Assembly: GCA_028698105.1 (NCBI GenBank) | Contig: JAQVEB010000004.1 | Location: 1-35,031, forward strand | Reading direction: 5' to 3' | Source of the DNA: Petrimonas sp. | GTDB lineage: Bacteria > Bacteroidota > Bacteroidia > Bacteroidales > Dysgonomonadaceae | DNA length: 35,031 nt | Part shown: positions 14,313 through 23,086 of the stretch, in pieces | Numbering within the stretch: the stretch's first letter is position 1 | Layout of the letters: every line of letters begins with the position of its first letter | Notes under the pieces: generated by a model | Database searches by the model: none | What the model saw: the letters and a program-made list of their open reading frames with translations, nothing else | What the model was told of the DNA's origin: nothing | Program-made: the position numbers and the translations under genes

Positions 14313-17204
14313 ATGATGTTGGAGCCCGATAGAAAAATCAATTGCGTCAATAACGGAAGGCATATTTTCACCGCAATATGCCCTGCGGGTTTTATATTCT
14401 TTTTTTTATGGTTCTCGATGAGTTGCGGTAAACAAGAAGTGCACCGTGCGACCGATAATTATTCCCGCAACGAGTTGGAGCAAAAAATTTCCGATTACGC
14501 TTTCCCCACCGATTCTATTCTGAAAATTCATGCCCAAAGCGAAAAAGACAAAAACGATATCAACATTGTCATCACCTGTAAAATACTGGGACAACGTTAT
14601 CGTGAGAACTCCGATTTCTCAAAAGCCATCGCGTTTCATCAACAGGGATTGAACGCAGCCTTACGGCTAAAAGATACATTGAATATCACGCAGTTATTGA
14701 ATCATCTGGGCACCGATTTCAGACGTGTAGGCGCGTTTCCCGAAGCTACCGATTATCATTTTCAGGCGTTGTATATGGCTGAATTATATTCCCAAAACGA
14801 TCAGTTCGTGGGACGAAAAAATAAAGTAATGGCGCTGAACGGTATCGGAAACGTGTATCTTTCGCTGAATAATTATAACGAAGCCGAGCAATATTTCCGG
14901 CAGGCTCTTGACGAGGAAAAAGCGCTGGGAAGCGCGCTGGGACAAGCGATTAATTACGCGAATATCGGCGCAGTTTTTCAAGCGAAGAATCAAAACGATT
15001 CCGCGATGCTGTATTACGGATATTCCATGGCGCAAAACATAAAAGCAAAATCGCAGTTGGGAGTGGGGTTGTGTCACATCCATTTCGGCGAAATTTATGA
15101 ACAACAGAAAGAATATGACAAGGCCGAGAACGAGTATCGCGCTGCTTACGATATCATGGAAAATATCTCCGATACGTGGCACTGGTTGGGCGCATGTTTA
15201 TCGCTCGGCAGGATCAATCTGTTGAAAAATAACACCAGAGACGCACAAAAATATATTGTTCTTGCAAAAACGGAAGCCGAAAAAATTAATTCTCCCGAAC
15301 AACTGGCGCAAGCGTATAATTTGATGTATCAATTATATGAACACCAGAGAAATTACTCCGGAGCGCTTGATATGTTCAAGCGAAGCAAAATGTATCAGGA
15401 TAGCGTCCAGAATTTGAGCAAGATCAATCAGGCGCTCGATATGCGGGTGAATTACGAACGCGAGAAAAGCACGTTGCGCATAGAGCAACTCAACGCGCAG
15501 AATCTGGTACAGAAACATGAGAAACGGATAATCATCATCGCATCAGTTGTGACCATTGTCCTGATGATCATGTTTTTGGCCGCACTGGCTTACGCATACG
15601 TGCTCCGCACCAGAAGAAATAAGATACTAAGAAACCTCGATAAAATGCGTTCGGATTTTTTTACGAACGTAACGCACGAATTCCGCACCCCGCTAACGAT
15701 TATTCTGGGACTTAGCTCACACATAAGGAAGCAAAAAGCAAGCATGAATTCCGAGTCGTTGTCGTATCTCAATGCCATTGAAAGACAGGGTAATAATCTG
15801 TTGCAACTGGTGAACCGGATGCTGAACATGGCGAAAATGGAAGCAGGCATTGAGGACCCGGAATGGAAAAACGGAAATATATCTGCTTATCTGCAAATGG
15901 TTGTAGAGGCATACCAATTGTATGCCCGGGAAAAAAACATCAACCTCAGTTTTTATGCCGATGAGCAAGTTCTTGATATTGACTTTGTTCCGCATTATGT
16001 GGATGAGATCATCCAAAATCTTTTATCGAACGCCATAAAGTACACTCCTGCCGGTGGTAAGATATCGCTTTCCGTTGCCGCCCGAAAAAACAAAGAAGCG
16101 GTCATAAAGGTAACGGATACAGGGAAAGGGATATCGGAAGAAGATTTGGCAAGAATATTCGAGCCTTTTTATCAGTGTTCCGATCTGGACGCAAATATCG
16201 GGAGCGGAATCGGACTGCATTACGCAAAGCAACTGGCGGAAAGAATGCACGGCAAAATTTTCGCGGAGAGTAAAGTTGGCGAAGGGTCGGTTTTCACGCT
16301 TATTCTTCCTGTAAAACAGCAGGTCGAAACCGTTTTTCCCGTACTGAAAATGGATGAAATTTTCAAATCGTTTCAATTTGCGAAAACCAAAGAGTTGCAG
16401 GAACTCGATCGTATGCTGGAGAAACAGGAAGAACTGCCGGATGCCGATATGGCAACCACTATTCTGCTTGTTGAGGACAACAACGACGTAGTGCTGTACA
16501 TCAAAGCCCTGTTGCCGGTTGGTTACCGGCTGGTTCATGCAAAGGACGGGCAACAGGGAATGGATATGGCTCAGGAGCTTGTCCCCGATCTGATCATTAC
16601 CGATGTGATGATGCCCTTAAAAGATGGATTTAGTCTTTGTCGCGACATCAAATCGTCGGAGTTGTTGAACCACATCCCCGTTATCATCCTCACGGCAAAA
16701 ACCGCAACGGAAGATCAGCTCACCGGCTTGGAATGCGGTGCCGATGCGTTTCTGAAGAAACCGTTTAATCCCGATGAATTGTTAATCCGCATTCAAAAAT
16801 TACTGGAGAGCCGGCGTTTGCTGAAGGAAAAATACCTTCGCTCCGTGCTAAAAGGCGAGAAAAAGATGGAAAAAGACGTGAATTTGGATTTTCTGCAACG
16901 CGTTACGGATATTGTTTACCGCGAAATGCAAAATTCCGATTTCTCTCCATCGCTGCTTGCCGACAAGCTTTGCTTAAGTCTTTCGCAACTAAACCGGAAA
17001 ATGACGGCCGTTTCCGGCTACAACCCATCTTCCTATATTCTGAAAATGCGCATAAATAAAGCAAAGAAGAAGCTTGCGCAGGAAGATATTCCTATCAGCG
17101 AGGTTGCCGATCAATGTGGATTTTACGATCTGGCTTACTTTTCGCGCACTTTTAAGAAACAAACGGGGTTCACGCCATCGCAATATCGGCGAAGGCCGGC
17201 GTGA
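14313..17204 (+). CDS. Hybrid two-component system protein: TPR sensor, histidine kinase, receiver, AraC output
   Basis: A 963-residue one-protein signalling system. An N-terminal hydrophobic segment ends in SMSCGK (Cys38, lipobox-like), followed by TPR repeats to about 390 (for example ALNGIGNVYLSLNNYNEAEQ), a transmembrane helix near 408-433, HisKA with His455 in THEFRTPL, a HATPase with NLLSNAIKYTP, DTGKGISEED and GSGIGLHYA, a receiver with Asp764 in ITDVMMP, and a C-terminal AraC-type HTH (about 860-963) with CGFYDLAYFSRTFKKQTGF. The Bacteroidota hybrid regulators best known to me sense polysaccharides with beta-propellers; this one uses TPRs, so the signal is unclear. It lies directly upstream of, and co-directional with, the HU gene and surface cluster, making that cluster a possible target. 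Confidence 0.93.
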   Translation: MMLEPDRKINCVNNGRHIFTAICPAGFIFFFLWFSMSCGKQEVHRATDNYSRNELEQKISDYAFPTDSILKIHAQSEKDKNDINIVITCKILGQRYRENSDFSKAIAFHQQGLNAALRLKDTLNITQLLNHLGTDFRRVGAFPEATDYHFQALYMAELYSQNDQFVGRKNKVMALNGIGNVYLSLNNYNEAEQYFRQALDEEKALGSALGQAINYANIGAVFQAKNQNDSAMLYYGYSMAQNIKAKSQLGVGLCHIHFGEIYEQQKEYDKAENEYRAAYDIMENISDTWHWLGACLSLGRINLLKNNTRDAQKYIVLAKTEAEKINSPEQLAQAYNLMYQLYEHQRNYSGALDMFKRSKMYQDSVQNLSKINQALDMRVNYEREKSTLRIEQLNAQNLVQKHEKRIIIIASVVTIVLMIMFLAALAYAYVLRTRRNKILRNLDKMRSDFFTNVTHEFRTPLTIILGLSSHIRKQKASMNSESLSYLNAIERQGNNLLQLVNRMLNMAKMEAGIEDPEWKNGNISAYLQMVVEAYQLYAREKNINLSFYADEQVLDIDFVPHYVDEIIQNLLSNAIKYTPAGGKISLSVAARKNKEAVIKVTDTGKGISEEDLARIFEPFYQCSDLDANIGSGIGLHYAKQLAERMHGKIFAESKVGEGSVFTLILPVKQQVETVFPVLKMDEIFKSFQFAKTKELQELDRMLEKQEELPDADMATTILLVEDNNDVVLYIKALLPVGYRLVHAKDGQQGMDMAQELVPDLIITDVMMPLKDGFSLCRDIKSSELLNHIPVIILTAKTATEDQLTGLECGADAFLKKPFNPDELLIRIQKLLESRRLLKEKYLRSVLKGEKKMEKDVNLDFLQRVTDIVYREMQNSDFSPSLLADKLCLSLSQLNRKMTAVSGYNPSSYILKMRINKAKKKLAQEDIPISEVADQCGFYDLAYFSRTFKKQTGFTPSQYRRRPA

Positions 17205-17208
17205 TATT

Positions 17209-17216
17209 TATATTTG
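17209..17216 (+). promoter_or_regulatory. Possible promoter box TATATTTG behind the regulator gene
   Basis: An exact TAnnTTTG match starting five bases after the regulator stop codon. If used, it would give a leader of about 270 bases before the HU gene, containing both inverted repeats at 17284-17312 and 17346-17377. No minus-33 match was found, and in AT-rich spacers such a box can occur by chance. Confidence 0.3.
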
Positions 17217-17283
17217 TTTTCGTCTGTATATCAGATGATTACTTTATCCCGATGCACATATAATACAAATCACATAAAAAGTT

Positions 17284-17312
17284 AACGCAAAGATACTACA
17301 AAGACTTGCGTT
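17284..17312 (+). terminator. Inverted repeat AACGCAA/TTGCGTT, possible terminator of the regulator gene
   Basis: A 7-bp perfect stem (17284-17290 with 17306-17312) around a 15-base loop. A run of seven T occurs about 18 bases later, too far for a classical intrinsic terminator. The 17205-17496 spacer otherwise holds only the second inverted repeat and no gene. Confidence 0.3.
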
Positions 17313-17345
17313 ATAAATACAACCATTTTTTTGTTGAATGAAATA

Positions 17346-17377
17346 ATTTTACGATCGAGAAATCGAGCGCGTAAAAT
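17346..17377. promoter_or_regulatory. Operator-like inverted repeat upstream of the HU gene
   Basis: ATTTTACG (17346-17353) and CGTAAAAT (17370-17377) form a perfect 8-bp inverted repeat; the 16-base centre contains ATCGAG twice. It could be a binding site for the AraC-type output of the adjacent regulator or an RNA hairpin. Confidence 0.4.
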
Positions 17378-17496
17378 GTTTCATTGTGTACTGTTTTTTC
17401 CTCATTTCTAACGGGAAATTAACACATGCCGTTTTAAGTCACGATTACTGCATGTCTCATTTTATCGTTGAAAAACTTAACTTAAACACTACCGGT

Positions 17497-17874
17497 ATGA
17501 GATACAAATTAGTTGAAAAAGGAAATCCTGCCAGGCGCAACAGCCCTAAAAAATGGTATGCCATTTTGACAAATGAAGGCACGCTAAGTTCTCTTTCTTT
17601 AATCAAAAAAACAGCAAAATACACACAGATAAACAAAACAGATGTTGCAAAAGTCATCCAGGTTTTGCTCCGTGAAACAGCGGATCATCTACTAAAAGGA
17701 TACAGCATTAAATTGAAGGATTTCGGAACATTCCGTTTATCGGTTTCAAGCGATGGAGTAACTCATCCCCAACAATTTACATCGGATAACATCCGTGAAG
17801 TGCGTGTCATTTTCACTCCGGATAAAACGCTCAAAGAAAAAATGGAACACGAGAAAAAAAGAACAGAGAGATAA
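17497..17874 (+). CDS. HU/IHF-family (DNABII) DNA-binding protein, Bacteroidota type
   Basis: A 125-residue nucleoid-type protein. After MRYKLVEKGNPARRNSPKKW, the opening typical of the HU-like proteins I know from Bacteroidota, come the helical dimer region (DVAKVIQVLLRETADHLLKG) and the beta-arm core KLKDFGTFRLSVSSDGV. The tail is rich in Lys/Glu. It bends or coats DNA; the precise role is open. The frame is open back to 17386, but the ATG at 17497 is chosen because it begins exactly at the conserved MRYK. It is the first gene of the co-directional stretch that continues to the window end, though whether it belongs functionally to the surface cluster is uncertain. Confidence 0.85.
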   Translation: MRYKLVEKGNPARRNSPKKWYAILTNEGTLSSLSLIKKTAKYTQINKTDVAKVIQVLLRETADHLLKGYSIKLKDFGTFRLSVSSDGVTHPQQFTSDNIREVRVIFTPDKTLKEKMEHEKKRTER

Positions 17875-17979
17875 TTTTCCTCACTATGGGTTATCACAGA
17901 ATAAATTCTTAACAATTAAAATAACAGGGATGCAGAAAACTGAACAGAGTATGCGAAAACAAATAAAAATCAATAAATT

Positions 17980-19584
17980 ATGCCAACATTAACAGAAGAA
18001 GCCAGATCAAACTCATTAATGAGTATGCTGCTTAAGCAAGTGTATGACACCGTTACGAACGGCGGTGATCCCGATTCCATCGGGCCAAACGATTTTATTG
18101 CATTTGATCCCGTGGGGATTGTGTTGACGGAAGACACCTTCGATTTTGCACTCAAAGGGCTTTTCGGTTTTGCTCCTTCTCCGAAACCGGAGCTCGACAA
18201 GGACGGAAACCCCATTTTGGATAAAAACGGAAATCCGGTTGTGGATTTGGAAGGTTACAAAAACTTATTGGCCGAAAACAAATTCCGACGTTATTTGCAA
18301 ATGGAGCAATTCGCCGCGATGGTGGATGCGGTTAATTCCGGCATTCCACCCATGGTGGAAGGGAAAAACGGCCGGCAGATCACTATTTTCAACGATTCCT
18401 CGAAACGGGTATCCAAAATCTACGAAGATTTGTTGCAGTGGTCGGTTGTGGTTGACACACCAATGGACCCGAAAGTTGAAAAGAAATTGGACAAGATGCG
18501 GAATAAGCTCTTTAAGATCAAAAAAATAAAGAATCCCGATTTTGATGAAGCCGCGCCGATTGACGAAATGAATCAGCCGGAGATCATTCATACGTTCGTA
18601 TCGCCCATGTACGCTAAATATGTGGAGTACGAAATGAAATACTACGATGTAGTGGACAAGAACAATGAGATCAGAACGGCGGCCGATAATGGCGACCCCG
18701 ATGCCATGGCGCAGCTCTCCATTGACGGCAAAAACATGAAAAAACGCGAAGATTCCGCCCTCCGGGCATGGCAATCGCTCGGATACAAAGAAGCCGTGGA
18801 GCGCATCCAAAACTACCTGAGCGAAATTGAAGAAAAACACATGCTGGTTATCAAAAAGCGGTTGCAATCGGAATTCCGCAACAGCCAGCGCACCCGTATT
18901 CTGGATTACACCAATTACTCGCCCACAATCCCCATTCCCGCCGGAGCACTGAAAGAAGCATCAAAATGGCCCACCCTCACATTAAGTGAGCGCGAAGTGC
19001 ACTCCGACTATTCAAACACCATTCACAAATGGGGCGCAGCCCTGGGATTCAGCCTTGGTATATTCTCAATCGGTGCAAGCGGCAGTGGATCACATCAACG
19101 CACGAAGTCCAACATTGACCTGAGCAATCTCACCATTTCGTTTAAAATCGGGAAAGTGCGCGTTGAACGCGGCTGGTTTAACGAAGCGTTCGTAGAATCA
19201 AAATACTGGAAACTGCACGAAAACTCTCCGCAGGTATTGAACGGCGATATCATTAGCGACGGACAGGGAAAAGGACTGATGCCTTCCATCGTTACCGAGT
19301 TGATCATTGCCAAAGACGTGTATATGAATTTTGGCGACAGCAAAAGCAGCTACGAGTTTGCGAGAGATACCGTAAATGCCGGCGGTGGAATTGGAATTGG
19401 TCCTTTTGTGATCGGCGGTCGTTACGGTTACGATCATCAGGAGTCGCATAGCGACTATTCATTCAAAGGCAAGGGGTTGTTTTCGCCTTGCACGTATATC
19501 ATCGGCTACAAATGCCATGTGATCCCCAAATCGCCCGATCCGAACCCATCCATCACAAAATGGACGGATGGCAAAACAGAATAA
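17980..19584 (+). CDS. Uncharacterised 534-residue protein with RGWF module, no signal peptide
   Basis: I do not recognise a named family. The N-terminal half is mostly helical and charged, with LDKDGNPILDKNGNPVVDLEG near 70-90 and a long helical part (about 165-305). The C-terminal half (about 330-534) looks beta-rich and Gly/Ser-rich: WGAALGFSLGIFSIGASGSG, then VRVERGWFNEAFVESKYW, SIVTELIIAKDVYMNF, GGGIGIGPFVIGGRYGYD, and a closing IIGYKCHVIPKSPDPNPSI. The glycine-rich alternating segments could be amphipathic hairpins, as in pore formers, but that is inference. The next gene repeats the RGWF and LLIKN elements, so the two are related. No Sec signal or membrane helix was seen. It begins 105 bases after the HU gene, with an A-rich start region. 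Confidence 0.8.
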   Translation: MPTLTEEARSNSLMSMLLKQVYDTVTNGGDPDSIGPNDFIAFDPVGIVLTEDTFDFALKGLFGFAPSPKPELDKDGNPILDKNGNPVVDLEGYKNLLAENKFRRYLQMEQFAAMVDAVNSGIPPMVEGKNGRQITIFNDSSKRVSKIYEDLLQWSVVVDTPMDPKVEKKLDKMRNKLFKIKKIKNPDFDEAAPIDEMNQPEIIHTFVSPMYAKYVEYEMKYYDVVDKNNEIRTAADNGDPDAMAQLSIDGKNMKKREDSALRAWQSLGYKEAVERIQNYLSEIEEKHMLVIKKRLQSEFRNSQRTRILDYTNYSPTIPIPAGALKEASKWPTLTLSEREVHSDYSNTIHKWGAALGFSLGIFSIGASGSGSHQRTKSNIDLSNLTISFKIGKVRVERGWFNEAFVESKYWKLHENSPQVLNGDIISDGQGKGLMPSIVTELIIAKDVYMNFGDSKSSYEFARDTVNAGGGIGIGPFVIGGRYGYDHQESHSDYSFKGKGLFSPCTYIIGYKCHVIPKSPDPNPSITKWTDGKTE

Positions 19585-19597
19585 TTCATAAACTCCC

Positions 19598-19634
19598 GAA
19601 GGCGTGTGGTGCACTCAGGCGCATCCACGCCTTC
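19598..19634 (+). promoter_or_regulatory. Intercistronic hairpin between the two RGWF genes
   Basis: GAAGGCGTG (19598-19606) and CACGCCTTC (19626-19634) form a perfect 9-bp stem around a 19-base loop that can partly pair inside. It fills most of the 69-base gap and ends 20 bases before the next ATG. No T-run follows, so an RNA-processing or translation-control role is more likely than termination. Confidence 0.5.
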
Positions 19635-19653
19635 ATCAAACAACAGGATTCCG

Positions 19654-21438
19654 ATGAAGTACTATATCGCGTTGTATCAAAAGTTGAAAGATATTTATTT
19701 TTCGCAGAGCTCCCGGGCCGGCGATCTGGTTTTAATATGTCCTTCGCTCCGTTTATACGAAATGGATGATTTGCAGTTGCTTAAGCCGCAAAGTTTGATC
19801 GGCGATCTTTCAAAAGTTCCCGACTCCATACTCAAGAAACAGCAGGTTTCTTATGAGTTAAACTCCATTCCCAACTCCGATGAATACTGGGATTTGAATC
19901 CCAATAACACGCTGTTCGACGCGTATCGCGAAATACTGAATTACGCCACGGTGAAAGAATTGGCTCAGGGTCTCGATGCCGTAGTTAATGCCGATTATCC
20001 GAAACTGATCACAAACGGAAAAGAAACGCCGGAGTATAAAGCTTACAAGAAGCAGATGAATTTGTATGTCGCGCAAACCGAAAAGATTGCCGAACATCTG
20101 GCTTTGTTCGACGAATTGGACACCGATGAAGAAAAGCAAAACTGGACTGCTCAGCTTGCGGTGTTGAAATCGAAAAAAGATCAGGCATTGGCCGAATGGG
20201 GTATAAAAGGGTATAAAACGATGATTGAAGAAGCGCTTGAAGCCGTCAATAAATTATCGGAAGCCGATAAATTTCTCGACCTGTTCCGATCGGTAAAAAA
20301 CAACTTCGATGCTGCCGAAAAAACCGATGTAACTGCGCTTTCGGCTATTCACGATATCAATTTCATCCCGTACGATTTTATGGAAAACGAATCGGGTTGG
20401 ACGTATCTTTTTCTCGATAAAAACGGACTTGAATCTCTTTTTGCGACCGCAAAAAACAATGCCCGCCACTTGCCCGAAGAAATTCTGGATATTGAGTACG
20501 ACGAGAAATATATTGACAGCATTGAATTCGATTACGCTTTCGTACACCTGAAGAGAGGTTGGTTCAACAAACAGATTTTCAATTCCGGTTATTTTCAATG
20601 GAAGGAATCGCAACCGATTTCGGATGGAGAAACGGTTTCGACGGATTTCAAACTGCCCGCATTCCCAAAAACTATGCTCCTGATCAAGAACCTCAAAATC
20701 AACCTAAACGATGCAGTTTCAGAATCACAGGTAAACAGCCAGGATCAGATCATTCATTTTGGGCCAATGATTTTGAAACAACAGCTTTTCGTGAACAAAA
20801 GCACCAATCGAAAATTCCTGAAAACGGTCACCAATAAAGACATCATTAAATCGGATCAAATGAACTACATGATCCGCAAGGCCGAAGAAACCGAAACCGT
20901 TTCGCAACCGGTAAAGGCTAAGGAAGGGATTACCGTTGGAGGTAACACGATAAAAATACCCTTAACCCGGAATATTCTGTTGCGGAATAAAATATTTGAA
21001 CGCAAGGAAAATCAGCCGGTTACGGTAGGCCAATTGCGCGAAAAGAAATTAGTGGCCTCGCAACTGGCGTTTAAAAGAGGCGACATTTTTGCCAAAATTG
21101 ATGTGAAAGTCCCTTCCACGGTAGCCAGAATTTTTTTCAATATTACAGACAGTAATTCGCGAAAAGGGATTTATAAATGTGCCCTTTCCATAAAAGGGAA
21201 AGACAACAACCGGGTTATAGAAATTGAAACCGACGAAAACGGCCAGATATCGGCTTCGGTTCCTGTCGGAAATTACGACCTCGAAGCCAGAATTGACGGT
21301 TACCAAATATTAAACAAAAGCTTTGCAGTTCAAAACACAAATCCGCTCACCCTTTCGTATGCGATGAACAGGGAAGAAATTAAATTCAAATCGTTCTTCC
21401 TTATCGGAATGGTTTGCGAGCGAATACCAAAAATATAA
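19654..21438 (+). CDS. Uncharacterised 594-residue protein with RGWF module and C-terminal carboxypeptidase-regulatory-like domain
   Basis: Related in part to the preceding protein: after a helical, charged region (about 100-225), FVHLKRGWFNKQIFNSGYF and FPKTMLLIKNLKINL parallel VRVERGWFNEAFVESKYW and SIVTELIIAKDVYMNF there. The C-terminus (about 480-575) looks like a transthyretin/carboxypeptidase-regulatory-like beta-sandwich: RKGIYKCALSIKG, IETDENGQISASVPVGNYDL, EARIDGYQIL. No signal peptide or membrane helix is visible. An upstream in-frame GTG at 19606 would start inside the intercistronic hairpin, so the ATG at 19654 (MKYYIALYQKLKDIY) is preferred. The stop is 26 bases before the muramidase gene. 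Function unknown; the shared module and adjacency suggest the two proteins act together. Confidence 0.78.
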   Translation: MKYYIALYQKLKDIYFSQSSRAGDLVLICPSLRLYEMDDLQLLKPQSLIGDLSKVPDSILKKQQVSYELNSIPNSDEYWDLNPNNTLFDAYREILNYATVKELAQGLDAVVNADYPKLITNGKETPEYKAYKKQMNLYVAQTEKIAEHLALFDELDTDEEKQNWTAQLAVLKSKKDQALAEWGIKGYKTMIEEALEAVNKLSEADKFLDLFRSVKNNFDAAEKTDVTALSAIHDINFIPYDFMENESGWTYLFLDKNGLESLFATAKNNARHLPEEILDIEYDEKYIDSIEFDYAFVHLKRGWFNKQIFNSGYFQWKESQPISDGETVSTDFKLPAFPKTMLLIKNLKINLNDAVSESQVNSQDQIIHFGPMILKQQLFVNKSTNRKFLKTVTNKDIIKSDQMNYMIRKAEETETVSQPVKAKEGITVGGNTIKIPLTRNILLRNKIFERKENQPVTVGQLREKKLVASQLAFKRGDIFAKIDVKVPSTVARIFFNITDSNSRKGIYKCALSIKGKDNNRVIEIETDENGQISASVPVGNYDLEARIDGYQILNKSFAVQNTNPLTLSYAMNREEIKFKSFFLIGMVCERIPKI

Positions 21439-21464
21439 TTCACCGATAAATCCCACATTACAAA

Positions 21465-22289
21465 ATGAGAACATTGCGTTATTATACAAAAGCTTCGGAA
21501 GTTGCCACATTATGTGAAATGTTGTACAAACTCGGCTACAACGTAAAAATATCAGACTCCTTCACGCTCGAAGTGGATGCGGCCGTAAAGCAGTTCCAAC
21601 GCAACAACAATTTGGTCGTTGATGGAATTGTGGGCCCCAAAACATGGCAAAAACTGTATGAAAAATGCCCCCAGATCACCCAACAAAACGACAAGCTTTT
21701 ATCGGAGGCCGATTTAATTGATTTCGCAAATCAATTCGGACTGGAATTGGCGCTGGTGAAGGCGGTAAACGAGATCGAGAGCGGCGGAAAAGGATTCCTG
21801 ATCAATGGAAAACCGGTGATTTTGTTTGAAGGACATGTTTTTTGGAGGGAACTGCAAAAAAGAGGCATCAATCCCCGGATGTATGCAACCGAATATAACC
21901 GAGACGTGCTTTATGAAACATGGACGAGGAGCTATTATCTGGGAGGCATACGGGAGTACGACCGGTTGAATAAAGCCATCAGCATACTCAACACGGAAAG
22001 TGCGAAGGAAGCAGCCCTCTCGTCGGCTTCGTGGGGCGCCTTCCAGATCATGGGATTTAACGCGAAAAATCTCGGCTACCCCAGTGTGGATGACTTTGAG
22101 GCGAAAATGAATCTGCACGAAAGAGAACATTTGCGCGCTTTTGGCCGGTTCCTGCAGGTAAACGGACTTATTCCGCTGCTAGCGGCAAAACAATGGGCGC
22201 GCTTTGCCGAAAGATACAATGGAAAAGGCTACAAAGCCAATCAATACGATGTGAAATTAGAGAAAGCGTATCAGAAATACAAACGTTAA
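21465..22289 (+). CDS. N-acetylmuramidase with N-terminal peptidoglycan-binding domain (phage-endolysin type)
   Basis: A 274-residue peptidoglycan hydrolase. Residues 8-66 form a PG_binding_1 domain (AVKQFQRNNNLVVDGIVGPKTW). From about 78 the N-acetylmuramidase (DUF3380-type) domain follows, with VNEIESGGKGF (101-111), which probably contains the catalytic Glu, then ILFEGHVFW and SSASWGAFQIMGFNAKNLGY. Such enzymes cut the MurNAc-GlcNAc bond and are common as phage endolysins. There is no signal peptide, yet several downstream genes encode exported proteins; the enzyme must reach the wall by a holin-like, lytic or device-borne route, or act only on lysis. The gene fits tightly behind the 594-residue protein gene. 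Confidence 0.9.
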   Translation: MRTLRYYTKASEVATLCEMLYKLGYNVKISDSFTLEVDAAVKQFQRNNNLVVDGIVGPKTWQKLYEKCPQITQQNDKLLSEADLIDFANQFGLELALVKAVNEIESGGKGFLINGKPVILFEGHVFWRELQKRGINPRMYATEYNRDVLYETWTRSYYLGGIREYDRLNKAISILNTESAKEAALSSASWGAFQIMGFNAKNLGYPSVDDFEAKMNLHEREHLRAFGRFLQVNGLIPLLAAKQWARFAERYNGKGYKANQYDVKLEKAYQKYKR

Positions 22290-22353
22290 GCAAGAGCCGC
22301 AAGAAGAGGCTCGAAAAAAATGAAAATATTAATGATAAAACAACTCAATTGAA

Positions 22354-23031
22354 ATGAAAACAAAAAAAATTTATGGGGTGATCGCAGCAACAATCGCTCT
22401 TTTTTTCGCCTGCGAAAAAGATGGAATAACAGTCACCCCGATCAAAAATTTCATCTCGGAAGGAAATGTTGACGGGTATATCGAGAATTTAACAACCCCC
22501 GTAGTACATGATTATTATTCGGCTCCCCAGGGCAAATCGCTTTGCGTCGGATGGAACGGTAACGGATATAGTATGCGCGGCTTCCTGAGTTTCAACATCG
22601 CCGAAATCATGCCGGCTTCGGGTAAAGAATTGATTATTGACGATGCCGTGCTGCAAGTTTATGAGTCAAACACAAACATGCACCCTTTCGATGGTTCAGG
22701 TACGCGGGTAGTAAATTGTTATTTGGTGGATTATGGCACGTTGGATAAAACCGATTACAACCAGGCATCGCTTGCCGATTGCGGTATTATTGCAACCTGG
22801 GGATATAATGTGTTGGAAGAACATGCGTTGAAAGTAACAACGCCCGTGAATAATTTTATAAAAGCAAATCCAACCGGTAGCAAAATTCAGTTCCGTTTGC
22901 AGTTTGTGCCCGACGGAAATGTTCAAACGCCATCACCACTCACAAATTCCATGTGGCTTATTTTTTCGGGCGACGAAACCGGCAAATCGGACTATCGTCC
23001 GAAACTGACGATAAAATATCATTATAGGTAA
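22354..23031 (+). CDS. Lipoprotein with DNRLRE-like beta domain
   Basis: A 225-residue lipoprotein. The signal peptide ends in the lipobox ALFFAC with Cys20, followed by EKDG, a Lys/acidic stretch like the export signal that sends Bacteroidota lipoproteins to the outer surface. The mature part resembles DNRLRE-type domains of cell-surface proteins: RGFLSFNIAEI, then LIIDDAVLQVYE, and a closing DYRPKLTIKYHY. It is likely surface-exposed and beta-sandwich in fold; no catalytic motif was seen. The 64-base gap before it contains a small 5-bp hairpin. The gene is followed after 55 bases by the barrel gene. Domain naming is from memory and not searched. Confidence 0.75.
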   Translation: MKTKKIYGVIAATIALFFACEKDGITVTPIKNFISEGNVDGYIENLTTPVVHDYYSAPQGKSLCVGWNGNGYSMRGFLSFNIAEIMPASGKELIIDDAVLQVYESNTNMHPFDGSGTRVVNCYLVDYGTLDKTDYNQASLADCGIIATWGYNVLEEHALKVTTPVNNFIKANPTGSKIQFRLQFVPDGNVQTPSPLTNSMWLIFSGDETGKSDYRPKLTIKYHYR

Positions 23032-23086
23032 CAGAAAATTTCCGGATCATTTAGCGCTTTTCTATTTAACTCAAAAACGGAAAGAT

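Noticed and set aside
17463-17470. TATCGTTG as a promoter box for the HU gene
   Set aside because: It has one mismatch to TAnnTTTG in the conserved part and no minus-33 partner; the exact box at 17209 is at least as likely.
22294-22312. Hairpin GAGCC/GGCTC after the muramidase gene as a terminator
   Set aside because: The stem is only 5 bp and is followed by A rather than T on the coding strand, so it would not terminate transcription.
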